From: Thiodiazotropha sp050305635
GTDB taxonomy: Bacteria > Pseudomonadota > Gammaproteobacteria > Chromatiales > Chromatiaceae
Reading direction: 5' to 3'
DNA length: 64,000 nt
Assembly (NCBI GenBank): GCA_050305635.1
Contig: JBNLFS010000050.1
Location: forward strand, 1-64,000
The translations under genes were made by a program, and so were the position numbers. Of this stretch, positions 18,367 through 27,807 are shown one piece after another. Below the pieces are notes generated by a model. It did not search any database. It was not told where the DNA came from and saw only the letters and a list, made by a program, of their open reading frames with translations. The stretch's first letter is position 1. Each line of letters opens with the position of its first letter.

Positions 18367-18948
18367 TTAATTTTGCTTAAAAGTGTTGATTCCAGGTATT
18401 TCCTTGATGACCATTCCCGATTTCGCATCGACCAGAAAGATATGGCGCATCAGGCCTTTCCTGATGGTCACTTCCCAGGCCAGGCGATTATAGATTCGAT
18501 TCGTCGCTGTAATTAGCAAACGGGTTTCGTAGGTGTAAGGCCGGCTGAGTTGTTTGAATGCCGTCGCCACAATAACCGCCTGTTCCGCATCGATATCCGG
18601 GGTTGTTGAGGAGAGATCCAATTCGGCCAATTGACCATCCACGCGATAAACCGCGCCCTGCTTCACATGCATCATCAGTTCCGCGTACTGTAAAGGCAGG
18701 TTTTGGTACTGCTGCTGATAGCGCAAATGGGTCATACCGAGTTCATCGGTTTTCTTCGATACCAGATTCAGCTCTAATCCGGAGCGCTCAAAACGGGAGT
18801 AACCTGGCAGGGAACTCAGGTGGCTCATGCTCAACTGTTGGGCCGATGATGGACTGGGTACACGGCTTTCGCTCGATAGGGTATTCCCTGATCCGCAAGC
18901 AGCCAGAGCCAGTGAAAGAAAAATCCAGGCCATGAAGACTCTTGTCAT
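18367..18948 (-). CDS. stand-alone FTP/PepSY propeptide-like lipoprotein
   Basis: 193 residues with a lipobox LALAAC (Cys18), so probably an outer-membrane or periplasmic lipoprotein. The body resembles only the propeptide of the next gene: GMTHLRYQQQYQNLPLQYAELMMHV parallels the FTP segment GNRHFRYQQTVNGVPVWGSELMVHL of the protease, followed by a PepSY-like unit (EAVTIRKGLMRHIFLVDAKSG region). No catalytic domain follows. Transcribed just before the protease; by analogy with FTP/PepSY propeptides it may act in trans as a foldase or inhibitor (inference). Confidence 0.82.
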   Translation of the reverse strand: MTRVFMAWIFLSLALAACGSGNTLSSESRVPSPSSAQQLSMSHLSSLPGYSRFERSGLELNLVSKKTDELGMTHLRYQQQYQNLPLQYAELMMHVKQGAVYRVDGQLAELDLSSTTPDIDAEQAVIVATAFKQLSRPYTYETRLLITATNRIYNRLAWEVTIRKGLMRHIFLVDAKSGMVIKEIPGINTFKQN

Positions 18949-19304
18949 CGGTAAAGTCCTTTTTATTAACCCGGCGACTAACAGGCTGTTGAAATACGAC
19001 TCTAGTCACACCGACTCAATCGGCCAGTGTGCGTCAAGACATGATCAATTCCGGTTGATGAGGTGTATCGACAAAACCAGACCACGTCCGAGCAGAGTTG
19101 CATAGAGTAGATTAAATTCCAGTGGATCGACACTAGGGATAACCCCGTCAGAATATACCTGCAAACCTGCCGGCCGCGGGATTTCCACATAGCGTGCACG
19201 AAAGTCAGCACATGCGGCCCGGTACAGGCCCCTTTGCACCAGATGACCCGGCCCGCCAGTCGGGATAGAATTGCACTTTTTGCACTATTAGGCAGACCCA
19301 ATCC
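18949..19304. other. gap between protease operon and proS
   Basis: 356 bp between divergent genes, so it should hold both promoters. A single copy of the 14-bp word CAGGCTGTTGAAAT occurs at 18982-18995, identical to the end of the repeat element at 38857. No gene seen. No clear ribosome site precedes the proS ATG. Confidence 0.5.
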
Positions 19305-21023
19305 ATGCGCACTTCCCAGTTCCCCCTGCACACCGTCAAGGAAACCCCCGCCGACGCCGAGACCGCCAGCCACCAGTTGATGCTGCGCGCCGGCCTGATC
19401 CGCAAGCTGGCGGCCGGACTCTACACCTGGCTGCCCCTGGGCCTAAGGGTGCTGCGTAAAGTCGAGACCATCGTCCGCGAGGAGATGGACCGGGCAGGGG
19501 CTCTTGAGGTGCTGATGCCCACGGTGCAACCCGCCGAGCTGTGGCAGGAGTCGGGCCGTTGGGAGCAGTACGGTGCCGAACTGCTGCGCCTGCACGACCG
19601 TCACAACCGGGATTTCTGCTATGGCCCTACCCATGAGGAGATCATCACCGATCTGGCGCGCAACGAGCTGCGTAGCTATAAGCAGTTGCCGATCAATTTC
19701 TACCAGATCCAGACCAAGTTCCGCGACGAGGTGCGTCCCCGCTTCGGCGTCATGCGCGCCCGGGAGTTCCTCATGAAGGATGCCTACTCCTTTCATCTCA
19801 ACCAGGAATCCCTGCAACAGACCTACGAGGTGATGCATGCCACCTACTCACGCATCTTCTCCCGCTGCGGCCTCGACTTCCGCCCGGTGGCCGCGGACAC
19901 CGGTAGCATCGGCGGCAACGCCTCCCATGAGTTCCACGTACTGGCCGATTCCGGTGAGGACGCCATCGCCTTCTCCACAGGCAGTGACTACGCCGCTAAC
20001 GTGGAACTGGCCGAAGCAGTGGCCCCAGCCGGTGAGCGTCCCGCGCCATCCATCGAGATGAACCTGGTCGACACCCCCAACGCCAGGACCATCCAGGAGC
20101 TGGTAGATCAGTTCAATCAACCCGTTGAGCAGACCGTGAAGACCCTGGTGGTCAAGGCGGCCGAGGAGATGGAATATGCACTGGTAGCCCTGCTGGTGCG
20201 TGGCGACCACGAACTCAACGAGATTAAGGCCGACAAGCTGCCCCAGGTGGCCTCACCCCTGCAGTTCGCCGACGAGGCGGAGATCCGCGCCGCCATCGGC
20301 GCCGGCCCCGGCTCCCTCGGTCCGGTGAACCTGCCGATCCCCTGCATCATCGACCGCACGGTGGCGAAAATGGCCGACTTCAGCGCCGGCGCCAACCAGG
20401 ACGGCCAACACTATTTTGGCATCAACTGGGGCCGCGACCTGGCGGAACCCACTCAGATCGCTGACCTGAGAAATGTGCGCGAGGGCGATCCCAGCCCCGA
20501 CGGACAGGGCACCCTGACCATCGCCCGGGGTATCGAGGTGGGCCACATCTTCCAGCTTGGTAAGAAGTACAGCGACGCCATGAATGCCACGGTGCTCGAT
20601 GAAAATGGCAAGGCGGTGGTGATGACCATGGGTTGCTACGGCATCGGCGTGACCCGTGTGGTGGCCGCTGCCATCGAGCAGCATCACGACGACAAAGGCA
20701 TCACCTGGCCCTCCGCCCTCGCCCCCTTCCAGGTGGCGCTCTGCCCCATGAAGATGGACAAATCCCAGCGGGTGCGCGAGGCGGTGGAAAAGCTCTACGC
20801 CGAATTGCAGGCCGCCGGCATTGATGTACTCCTCGATGATCGGGATGTACGCCCCGGTTTCATGTTCGCGGACATGGAACTGATCGGCATCCCCCACCGC
20901 ATCGTGATCGGTGAAAAATCCCTGGATGAAGGCAAGGTGGAGTACCGAGCCCGCACCCAGAGCGAGAACAGCTTCATCCCACTCGACGAGATCGTCGCAC
21001 TTATTCGTGAACAGATCTTCTGA
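19305..21023 (+). CDS. proS: prolyl-tRNA synthetase
   Basis: 572 residues, the bacterial type with an editing (YbaK-like INS) domain inserted between class II motifs 2 and 3 (about residues 225-400). Seen: motif 1 region GLRVLRKVETIVREEMDRAGALEVLMP, motif 2 region QTKFRDEVRPRFGVMRAREFLMKDAYSF, motif 3 GCYGIGVTR near 446, and a C-terminal anticodon-binding domain. Charges tRNA-Pro in the cytoplasm. Confidence 0.97.
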   Translation: MRTSQFPLHTVKETPADAETASHQLMLRAGLIRKLAAGLYTWLPLGLRVLRKVETIVREEMDRAGALEVLMPTVQPAELWQESGRWEQYGAELLRLHDRHNRDFCYGPTHEEIITDLARNELRSYKQLPINFYQIQTKFRDEVRPRFGVMRAREFLMKDAYSFHLNQESLQQTYEVMHATYSRIFSRCGLDFRPVAADTGSIGGNASHEFHVLADSGEDAIAFSTGSDYAANVELAEAVAPAGERPAPSIEMNLVDTPNARTIQELVDQFNQPVEQTVKTLVVKAAEEMEYALVALLVRGDHELNEIKADKLPQVASPLQFADEAEIRAAIGAGPGSLGPVNLPIPCIIDRTVAKMADFSAGANQDGQHYFGINWGRDLAEPTQIADLRNVREGDPSPDGQGTLTIARGIEVGHIFQLGKKYSDAMNATVLDENGKAVVMTMGCYGIGVTRVVAAAIEQHHDDKGITWPSALAPFQVALCPMKMDKSQRVREAVEKLYAELQAAGIDVLLDDRDVRPGFMFADMELIGIPHRIVIGEKSLDEGKVEYRARTQSENSFIPLDEIVALIREQIF

Positions 21024-21432
21024 CCGATAGCCAGTCCTTGGGGAGACAACAAACCCTAAGGGCTGACATTCAACGCTAATAAAAGAACAACAGAACGATC
21101 GCATAGTTCGTATCGCACACTGGGGGGGCTGTTGTTCATTAAAATCCGAGGAGCTGACAACTCAATCTCGCCAAGGACACACTTGGATGCCAACCGGGAA
21201 TAGGATCGCGATTCGGGTTGATGGAATATTCCGGGAACCGGGAGATACCCTCCCGGCAAATCCAGATAACCACGACAACCGTCAGCCTTGAAATCAAGAC
21301 CACGAATTCATTATTCCTCAATTTAACAATGCTTATCAGCCGCGGACTCTTCCGAAGCGAGAAAAAAACATCTATACCTGTAGGGCGACTTCATTTTCTG
21401 GATAGATCACTAACAACACAGGAGTGAAAGGA
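21024..21432. other. gap between proS and the tail-collar gene
   Basis: About 410 bp. Short open frames occur but lack ribosome sites and recognisable sequence. It probably contains the promoter of the tail-collar/surface-protein genes. Confidence 0.45.
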
Positions 21433-22119
21433 ATGAACTTCACCAAAGGGTATCTTACCAAGGGAATTTCCAGCCTTGTGGCCGTAGCGGGGGTGCTGAC
21501 GGCCACACCGACCCAAGCCTGCAGTTCCGACCCATACATCGGTTCCGTGTGCATCACAGCAGCCAGCTTCTGCCCATCGGGCGTCTACATAGAAGCGAAC
21601 GGCCAGATCTTGCAGATCAGTCAATACCAAGCCCTCTTCTCTCTGCTGGGAAACTACTACGGAGGAAACGGGACCAGCACCTTCGCCGTTCCCGACATGC
21701 GCGGAAGGACTCCGGTCGGCGTCGGCACGGGAACCGGCCTGAACCCGGTAACCTACGCCATGAAACGCGGCGTAGAGTTTACGACGCTGTCGATTCTGCA
21801 GATACCGGCTCACTCACATGCGGCAACCTTTGTTCCTGCCACTGGCTCAACCTCAGTTCTGGCATCGACCAATCAGGCGACCAAGCCACAGGCTGCCGCA
21901 GGTGACTATATCGCCTCCAACAATCCTCTGGGCGGTACGCCGAAATTCATCCCTGAAGCCGATGCGGGCTCGGGCGTTGCGCTGGGCGGTGTTTCAGGCG
22001 GTGGCGGCTCGGTACAGATCGGCAATACCGGAGGAGGAAACTCCTTCGCAAGCTACCCGCCCCAACAGGCCCTGAAGTATTGCATCGCCTATAATGGTGA
22101 GTATCCCATGCGGCCCTAA
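21433..22119 (+). CDS. exported tail-collar domain protein
   Basis: About 228 residues; ATG at 21433 with GGAG eight bases upstream. A signal peptide ends at TPTQA before CSSDPYIG. Then comes a phage tail collar domain (GSVCITAASFCPSGVYIEANGQ, QYQALFSLLGNYYGGNGTSTFAVPDMRGRTPVGVG, about residues 35-95), and a Gly/Ser-rich C-terminal part ending QQALKYCIAYNGEYPMRP. Related collar proteins (microcystin-dependent protein family) occur outside phages. No phage genes lie nearby, and the signal peptide and four or more Cys point to export. It sits 180 bp before the giant surface protein. Confidence 0.82.
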   Translation: MNFTKGYLTKGISSLVAVAGVLTATPTQACSSDPYIGSVCITAASFCPSGVYIEANGQILQISQYQALFSLLGNYYGGNGTSTFAVPDMRGRTPVGVGTGTGLNPVTYAMKRGVEFTTLSILQIPAHSHAATFVPATGSTSVLASTNQATKPQAAAGDYIASNNPLGGTPKFIPEADAGSGVALGGVSGGGGSVQIGNTGGGNSFASYPPQQALKYCIAYNGEYPMRP

Positions 22120-22299
22120 AGCCGCCCGTTCGCCAAGCGCTCCCACACGGAACGCTTGTGCGAACAGCCTCTTTGCCATGACGGAATCGGCATCGTTAAA
22201 GAATGCAGAATAGCCAAAGCTGTTTGCTTGGGGTGGGGGGGTTGACACGATCACCCGGCCACTGTCGGGGTCGATCGGTACAGGAAAAGGAATTTATCT

Positions 22300-25200
22300 A
22301 TGAAACGCGTTGAAACGTTCAATTGGCTCCCTCAGATCAGTTTTGTGCTGATGCTCGCTTTCCCACTGATAGGCAATGTCCAGGCGATGACGGATCATCT
22401 GCTCGATGACGTTTCAACGGCTCGCAACGGGGTGACGCTCAAACAAACCCAGCCACCAGGATCGGTGCTCGTACTCGACAGCGCGGTTGCTGACCCACAA
22501 ATATTGATCGACGGCCTCGACCCAAGCATCGACGTGATCCGCCTCCAGGCTGGAATCGACGGTCTGCATCAGTTGGCGGAATCCCTGCGCGGACGCAGCG
22601 GCCTAAAGACCATCCACCTGATCTCCCACGGCGGGCCGGGAAACCTGCGGTTGGGCAGCGCCACGATCGATGAACAAAACCTGAACCGCCATGCCGATGA
22701 TCTGAAGATCCTTGGCGAAGCGCTGGCGCGGGATGGCGACATTCTGTTTTATGGCTGTCGGATTGCGGAAGGCCAACGTGGCGACACCTTCCTGCGGCGA
22801 CTCCGAACACTCACGGGAGCCGATATCGCCGCCTCCGACAATGACACCGGATTTGCAGCACTCGGCGGTGACTGGGTGCTAGAACGCAGCTACGGACAGG
22901 TCGATTCGATGCCCCTTCTCTCTGCTCATAGCGCCCGCTACCCGCATCTGTTGGCGACCTATGATTTCGAAGGAGCGGCGGGCACCGAAACCTCTACGGT
23001 AACAACCACCGTCAGCGGCGTCACCCTGACCGTGACCGATCCCTACTCGACCTTCTGGCTGGGAGACGGTGGCGGTTTCGCCGGCACCTCCGGAACCGTC
23101 CTTGTGGGAGGCCGACAGACCACCAATCTGACGACCTTCAGTTTCAGCAGTCCGGTTAACCTCTCGACCTTCCGCTTTGCCTGCCAGTCAGCCGTAATGA
23201 ACTACACATTCACACCGGTGGGAGGAAGCGGAAACAGTGCGGTTAATGTCACCTCCTCGACAGCGGGCGCCGATATCAACGTCAACTGGAATGGCATTAC
23301 CAGCTTCACCGTTACGGAAAACGGTGACGACGGCATCTTCAGCGATACCCTGTTCGACACCTTCGTTTTCACCACCATCAACACCGCTCCAACCATCGGC
23401 GGAACCTCAGCCGGACAGACAGTCAACGATAATGCCACCCTGATCCCCTTCTCCGGCGTCACCATCAGCGATGCCGATGGGGACAATGTCACGACCAGCG
23501 TCGCACTGGACGTCAATGCCAAAGGGATCTTCACCAGCGCCTCACTGACCGCTTCGGGATTCACCGGCAGCGGCCCCTATACGCTGGCCTCGACCACTCC
23601 GGCCAGCGCCCAGGCCGCGATCCGGCTGTTGGTCTTCGACCCGAGCGACGACCGGGTCGCTCCCGGTTCCACCGAGACCACCACGTTCACGATCACTGTC
23701 AATGACGGAACCGTCGATGGCACCGACACCACCACCACGTTGGTCTCAACCTCGATCAACGACGCACCGGTCATCACCAGCAACGGTGGCGGTGCCACCG
23801 GGTCCACGACCATCAATGAAAACACCCTGGCCGTCACCACGGTGACCGCCACCGATCCCGACCCTGGAGAAACCCAGACCTACTCCATCACCGGAGGGGT
23901 CGACCAGGCGCGCTTTTCCATCAACAGCAGTACCGGCGCTCTGAGCTTCAGCATCACACCCGATTTCGAGGCACCCGCGGACAACGGCAGTGACAACGTT
24001 TACAACGTGCAGGTTACGGCGACCGACGGCCACAGCGCCACCGACAGCCAGGACCTGTCCATCACCATCGGCAACGTCAACGAAAACCCCATCATCACCA
24101 GCAACGGTGGCGGCACAACCGCCTCGGTTAACGCCGCGGAGAATCAGACCGCCGTCACCACGGTCATGGCCGCGGATCAGGACAGCGGGGACACGCTGAG
24201 TTTTTCCATCACGGGCGGTGCCGATGCCGCACAATTTTCAATCAACAGCGCCAGCGGCGTTTTGACCTTCAGCAGCCCGCCCAACTACGAATCGCCCACC
24301 GACACTGGTGCCAACAATGTCTACGACGTGCAGGTCACCGTCACCGACAACGGCGCCGGCAACCTCACGGACGTTCAGGCCATCGCGGTCACCGTGACCA
24401 ACGCCAACGAGGCTCCGGTCATCACCAGCAACGGCGGCGGCGCAACCGCATCCACCTCGGTCAACGAGAACACTACCGCCGTGGCCACCGTTACCGCCAC
24501 CGATGTGGACAGCGGCGACACCCTGAGCTTTTCCATCTCCGGCGGTGCCGACGCCGCACGCTTCTCGATCAACAGCGCCAGCGGCGCTTTGACCTTCAGC
24601 AGCGCGCCCGATTACGAAACGCCCACCGACAGCGGCGCCAACAACGTCTACGACGTGCAGGTCACCGTCACCGATAACGGCGCCGGCAACCTCACCGACA
24701 CTCAAGCTATTGCGGTCACCGTCACCAATGCCAACGACAGTCCGGTCATCACCAGCGACGGCGGCGGCGCCAGCGCTTCGCTCAACGCGGCGGAAAACCA
24801 GACCGCCGTCACGACCGTCACCGCCACCGACCCCGACATGGCCGACACCCTGACCTACTCCCTCAGCGGCGGCGCGGATCAGGCGCTCTTTTCCATCAAC
24901 AGCAGTACCGGCGTGCTGGTCTTTGCCAGTGCCCCCGACTTCGAAGCACCCACCGACAGCGGTGCCAACAATGTGTATGACGTACAGGTCACCGTCACCG
25001 ACAACGGTACCGGCAACCTCACTGACGTACAGGCCATCGCGGTCACCGTGACCAACGCCAACGAGGCGCCGGTCATCACCAGCAACGGCGGCGGCGCAAC
25101 TGCATCCACCTCAATCAACGAGAACACCACCGCAGTAGCCACCGTCACCGCCACCGATGTAGACTCCGGCGACACCCTGAGCTTCTCCATCTCCGGCGGC

Positions 25201-27753
25201 GCGGACGCCGCACGCTTCTCGATCAACAGCGCCAGCGGCGCTTTGACCTTCAGCAGCGCACCCGATTACGAGACACCCACCGACAGCGGCGCCGACAATG
25301 TCTACGACGTGCAGGTCAGCGCCACCGACAACGGTACCGGCAACCTCAGCGACACCCAGGCCATCGCGGTCACCGTGACCGGCGTCAACGAGGCGCCGAC
25401 CATCTCCGGAACGCCTCCGGCTTCCGCCAGCAGCGGCGTGCCATATACTTTCACGCCGAGCGCGTCGGATCCGGATGCCGGTACCACGCTGACCTACGCC
25501 ATCAACACCCAACCGGGCTGGGCGACCTTCAGCACGACTACCGGAAGACTCTCGGGTACGCCCGCCGAGGGAGATGTTGGATCGACCACCAACGGAATCG
25601 TCATCACCGTCAGCGACGGCAGCCTGAGCAGCACACTGCCGGCCTTCAACCTGACCGTCACCCAGGGCACCCCAGGCAATCAGCCTCCGGTGATCAGCGG
25701 CTCACCCGCAACCCTCGTCAGCGGCCACACGGCTTACCGCTTCATCCCCACCGCCACTGACAGCGATAACGACCCCTTGACCTTCAGCATCGTCAACAGG
25801 CCCGCCTGGGCCCGTTTCGATCCGGCAACCGGCGAATTGTCGGGTACCCCGACCAACAACGACACCGGAACCACCACGGGCATCGTCATCAGCGTCAGCG
25901 ACGGCTCCGCATCCGCATCGCTCAGCTTCGATCTGACCGTGACGGAGAATCTCGACATCGATGGGGACGGCCTGCCCAACGATTGGGAACTGGCCCACGG
26001 CCTCGATCCCTTTGACCCGAGCGATGCCGGTGGCGATCTGGACGGGGACGGCATCAATAATCTCGACGAGTATCGAGCTTCCCTGGATCCCAATCTGGAC
26101 GACAATCCACCCGTGGTGACGCCTCCGGACGACATCACCCTCGATGCCGTCGGGCTCTTCACGCCGGTGAGTCTGGGAACAGCGACCGCCTTTGACGTCC
26201 TGGACGGCGCTCTGACTCCCAGTTCGGACGGAGTCGACTACTACCGTCCCGGCAGCCACCGGATAACCTGGCGCGCCACCGATGCCGCGGGGAATACAGG
26301 CAGCGCGATCCAGACCGTGAATGTGATTCCCCTGGTCTCCTTCGGCAAGGATCAGACGACGACCGAGGGCGCCGGGGTGAGTGTCCGGGTGATCCTCAAC
26401 GGTTCCGCAGTCAGCTACCCGGTGACCGTACCCTATGTGTTGGCCGGATCGGCGGCGGTCGACGGCAGCGATCATGACCTGACCGACGGCGTTGCCACCA
26501 TCTCCAGCGGACTCGAAACCCGGCTTGAATTCACCACACTCGATGATGGGCCAGGCGAAGGCGCCGAACAGATCGTCATCGCCATGGAGACACCCATCAA
26601 CGCGGTGGTGGGGGCTCACAGTATCCATACCATCCAGCTGCTCGAAGGCAATGTGCCGCCACGGGTCGACTTGAGCGCCGATCAGGGCATGGGCACGACG
26701 CATACGGTGGTCAGCGAAGATGGACCGGTGGTGATCAGCAGCCAGGTCACCGATCCCAACCCGGGTGATCAACACAGCTACGACTGGAGCGCCACCGACA
26801 GCGCACTCTCGGACCTGGACACCGTCGTCGACCGCTACACCTTCGATCCATCCGTCCTGCCCCCAGGGCTCTACACCCTGCGCCTCACCGTCAGTGACGG
26901 CAGCGCCAGCGACACCACGGCGATTTCTCTCAATGTAATCGCCGCCGCCCCCGAACTCAGTTCGACCCAGGACAGTGACGGAGACGGAACGGACGATGCC
27001 AGCGAAGGTTTCGGCGACAGCGACAACGACGGCGTGGCCGATTACCTCGACGCCATCGCAAGCGCCAATGTACTGCAGGAACAGCGCGGGATGAACGACA
27101 ACTACCTGATCGAGGGCGAACCCAGTCTGCGGTTGCAGCTCGGACGCGTCGCCCTGCAGCGTGACGACGGAGGCGCCCATGTCGGTATCGAGGAGGTCCA
27201 AAGATTCGGCGGCTTTGACAACGACAGCCAATACGACTACCCGGGCGGGTTGTTCGACTTCGTGATCGAAGAGGTGCCGGTGATCGGCCAGTCGGTGCAG
27301 ATCGTGGTGCCGCAACTGGCGGCCATACCCGCCAACGCGGTCTATCGTAAAGCCCAATCGGGCGGCTGGCGCGATTTTGTCGTCGATGAAGCCAACAGCC
27401 TCGCCTCGGCACCCGGCACGCAAGGCTACTGTCCACCTCCGGGGGATATTGCGTATATCGAGGGTCTCAACGAAGGCTACTGGTGCGTTCAGCTGACCCT
27501 TGAGGATGGTGGTCCCAACGATGCCGACGGCCTCGCCAACAATGCCATCGAGGATCCGGGCGGTGTGGCCACCCGAATCAGCAGCACGGATAGCTCCTCA
27601 TCATCGAAAGGCGGCGGAGGGGGAGGTATTGATCTCCTGTTGTTGTGGCTCCTGTTATCGATGATGGCGTTTCATACAAGGGTTAGCAAACAGAACTGCG
27701 TCATTGCCAGCAGAAGGTCTTCGCCTTTATCCAGGTCTGCTGGTCACGAATAA
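22300..27753 (+). CDS. giant DUF4347/cadherin-repeat surface protein with GlyGly-CTERM-like tail
   Basis: 1817 residues. Order: signal sequence; DUF4347 (about 50-220, LVLDSAVADPQILIDGL, IHLISHGGPGNLRLG, ILFYGCRIAEG); a beta-sandwich region; five cadherin-like repeats of 107-109 residues (about 490-1032); two He_PIG Ig-like domains (ISGTPPASASSGVPYTFTP and ISGSPATLVSGHTAYRFIP); an Asp-rich calcium-binding TSP3-like stretch (DIDGDGLPNDWELAHGLDPFDPSD); HYR-like, Calx-beta-like and PKD-like domains; a second Asp-rich stretch; and a C-terminal KGGGGGGIDLLLLWLLL helix with basic end. This suggests a calcium-rigidified adhesin or matrix protein released to the surface. No enzyme motif was seen. Confidence 0.88.
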   Translation: MKRVETFNWLPQISFVLMLAFPLIGNVQAMTDHLLDDVSTARNGVTLKQTQPPGSVLVLDSAVADPQILIDGLDPSIDVIRLQAGIDGLHQLAESLRGRSGLKTIHLISHGGPGNLRLGSATIDEQNLNRHADDLKILGEALARDGDILFYGCRIAEGQRGDTFLRRLRTLTGADIAASDNDTGFAALGGDWVLERSYGQVDSMPLLSAHSARYPHLLATYDFEGAAGTETSTVTTTVSGVTLTVTDPYSTFWLGDGGGFAGTSGTVLVGGRQTTNLTTFSFSSPVNLSTFRFACQSAVMNYTFTPVGGSGNSAVNVTSSTAGADINVNWNGITSFTVTENGDDGIFSDTLFDTFVFTTINTAPTIGGTSAGQTVNDNATLIPFSGVTISDADGDNVTTSVALDVNAKGIFTSASLTASGFTGSGPYTLASTTPASAQAAIRLLVFDPSDDRVAPGSTETTTFTITVNDGTVDGTDTTTTLVSTSINDAPVITSNGGGATGSTTINENTLAVTTVTATDPDPGETQTYSITGGVDQARFSINSSTGALSFSITPDFEAPADNGSDNVYNVQVTATDGHSATDSQDLSITIGNVNENPIITSNGGGTTASVNAAENQTAVTTVMAADQDSGDTLSFSITGGADAAQFSINSASGVLTFSSPPNYESPTDTGANNVYDVQVTVTDNGAGNLTDVQAIAVTVTNANEAPVITSNGGGATASTSVNENTTAVATVTATDVDSGDTLSFSISGGADAARFSINSASGALTFSSAPDYETPTDSGANNVYDVQVTVTDNGAGNLTDTQAIAVTVTNANDSPVITSDGGGASASLNAAENQTAVTTVTATDPDMADTLTYSLSGGADQALFSINSSTGVLVFASAPDFEAPTDSGANNVYDVQVTVTDNGTGNLTDVQAIAVTVTNANEAPVITSNGGGATASTSINENTTAVATVTATDVDSGDTLSFSISGGADAARFSINSASGALTFSSAPDYETPTDSGADNVYDVQVSATDNGTGNLSDTQAIAVTVTGVNEAPTISGTPPASASSGVPYTFTPSASDPDAGTTLTYAINTQPGWATFSTTTGRLSGTPAEGDVGSTTNGIVITVSDGSLSSTLPAFNLTVTQGTPGNQPPVISGSPATLVSGHTAYRFIPTATDSDNDPLTFSIVNRPAWARFDPATGELSGTPTNNDTGTTTGIVISVSDGSASASLSFDLTVTENLDIDGDGLPNDWELAHGLDPFDPSDAGGDLDGDGINNLDEYRASLDPNLDDNPPVVTPPDDITLDAVGLFTPVSLGTATAFDVLDGALTPSSDGVDYYRPGSHRITWRATDAAGNTGSAIQTVNVIPLVSFGKDQTTTEGAGVSVRVILNGSAVSYPVTVPYVLAGSAAVDGSDHDLTDGVATISSGLETRLEFTTLDDGPGEGAEQIVIAMETPINAVVGAHSIHTIQLLEGNVPPRVDLSADQGMGTTHTVVSEDGPVVISSQVTDPNPGDQHSYDWSATDSALSDLDTVVDRYTFDPSVLPPGLYTLRLTVSDGSASDTTAISLNVIAAAPELSSTQDSDGDGTDDASEGFGDSDNDGVADYLDAIASANVLQEQRGMNDNYLIEGEPSLRLQLGRVALQRDDGGAHVGIEEVQRFGGFDNDSQYDYPGGLFDFVIEEVPVIGQSVQIVVPQLAAIPANAVYRKAQSGGWRDFVVDEANSLASAPGTQGYCPPPGDIAYIEGLNEGYWCVQLTLEDGGPNDADGLANNAIEDPGGVATRISSTDSSSSSKGGGGGGIDLLLLWLLLSMMAFHTRVSKQNCVIASRRSSPLSRSAGHE
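23767..25395 (+). repeat. five in-frame cadherin-like repeats (321/327 bp)
   Basis: Repeat units begin at 23767, 24088, 24415, 24742 and 25069; each opens with the residues P(V/I)ITS(N/D)GGG. The first is 321 bp and the other four exactly 327 bp. Units 3 and 5 are nearly identical in DNA over their length, which suggests recent duplication or gene conversion of a two-unit block. Confidence 0.9.
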
Positions 27754-27766
27754 CCACAGACATCTG

Positions 27767-27790
27767 CAGGGTGCGGTAAACCGCACCCTG
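27767..27790. terminator. hairpin between convergent genes
   Basis: A perfect 10-bp stem CAGGGTGCGG/CCGCACCCTG with a TAAA loop, placed between the giant protein stop (27753) and the end of the minus-strand phosphatase (27808). It could end both transcripts, though no long U tract follows. Confidence 0.5.
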
Positions 27791-27807
27791 GACATCGCTC
27801 CCGCTCA

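Noticed and set aside
21433..22119. Prophage remnant
   Set aside because: The tail-collar domain is a phage-type fold, but the protein has a signal peptide and no integrase, capsid or other tail genes lie nearby.
25702..27423. 573-codon open frame on the minus strand inside the giant surface protein
   Set aside because: It is antisense to well-recognised Ig-like and Asp-rich domains; long GC-rich genes give such shadow frames. No ribosome site or domain seen.
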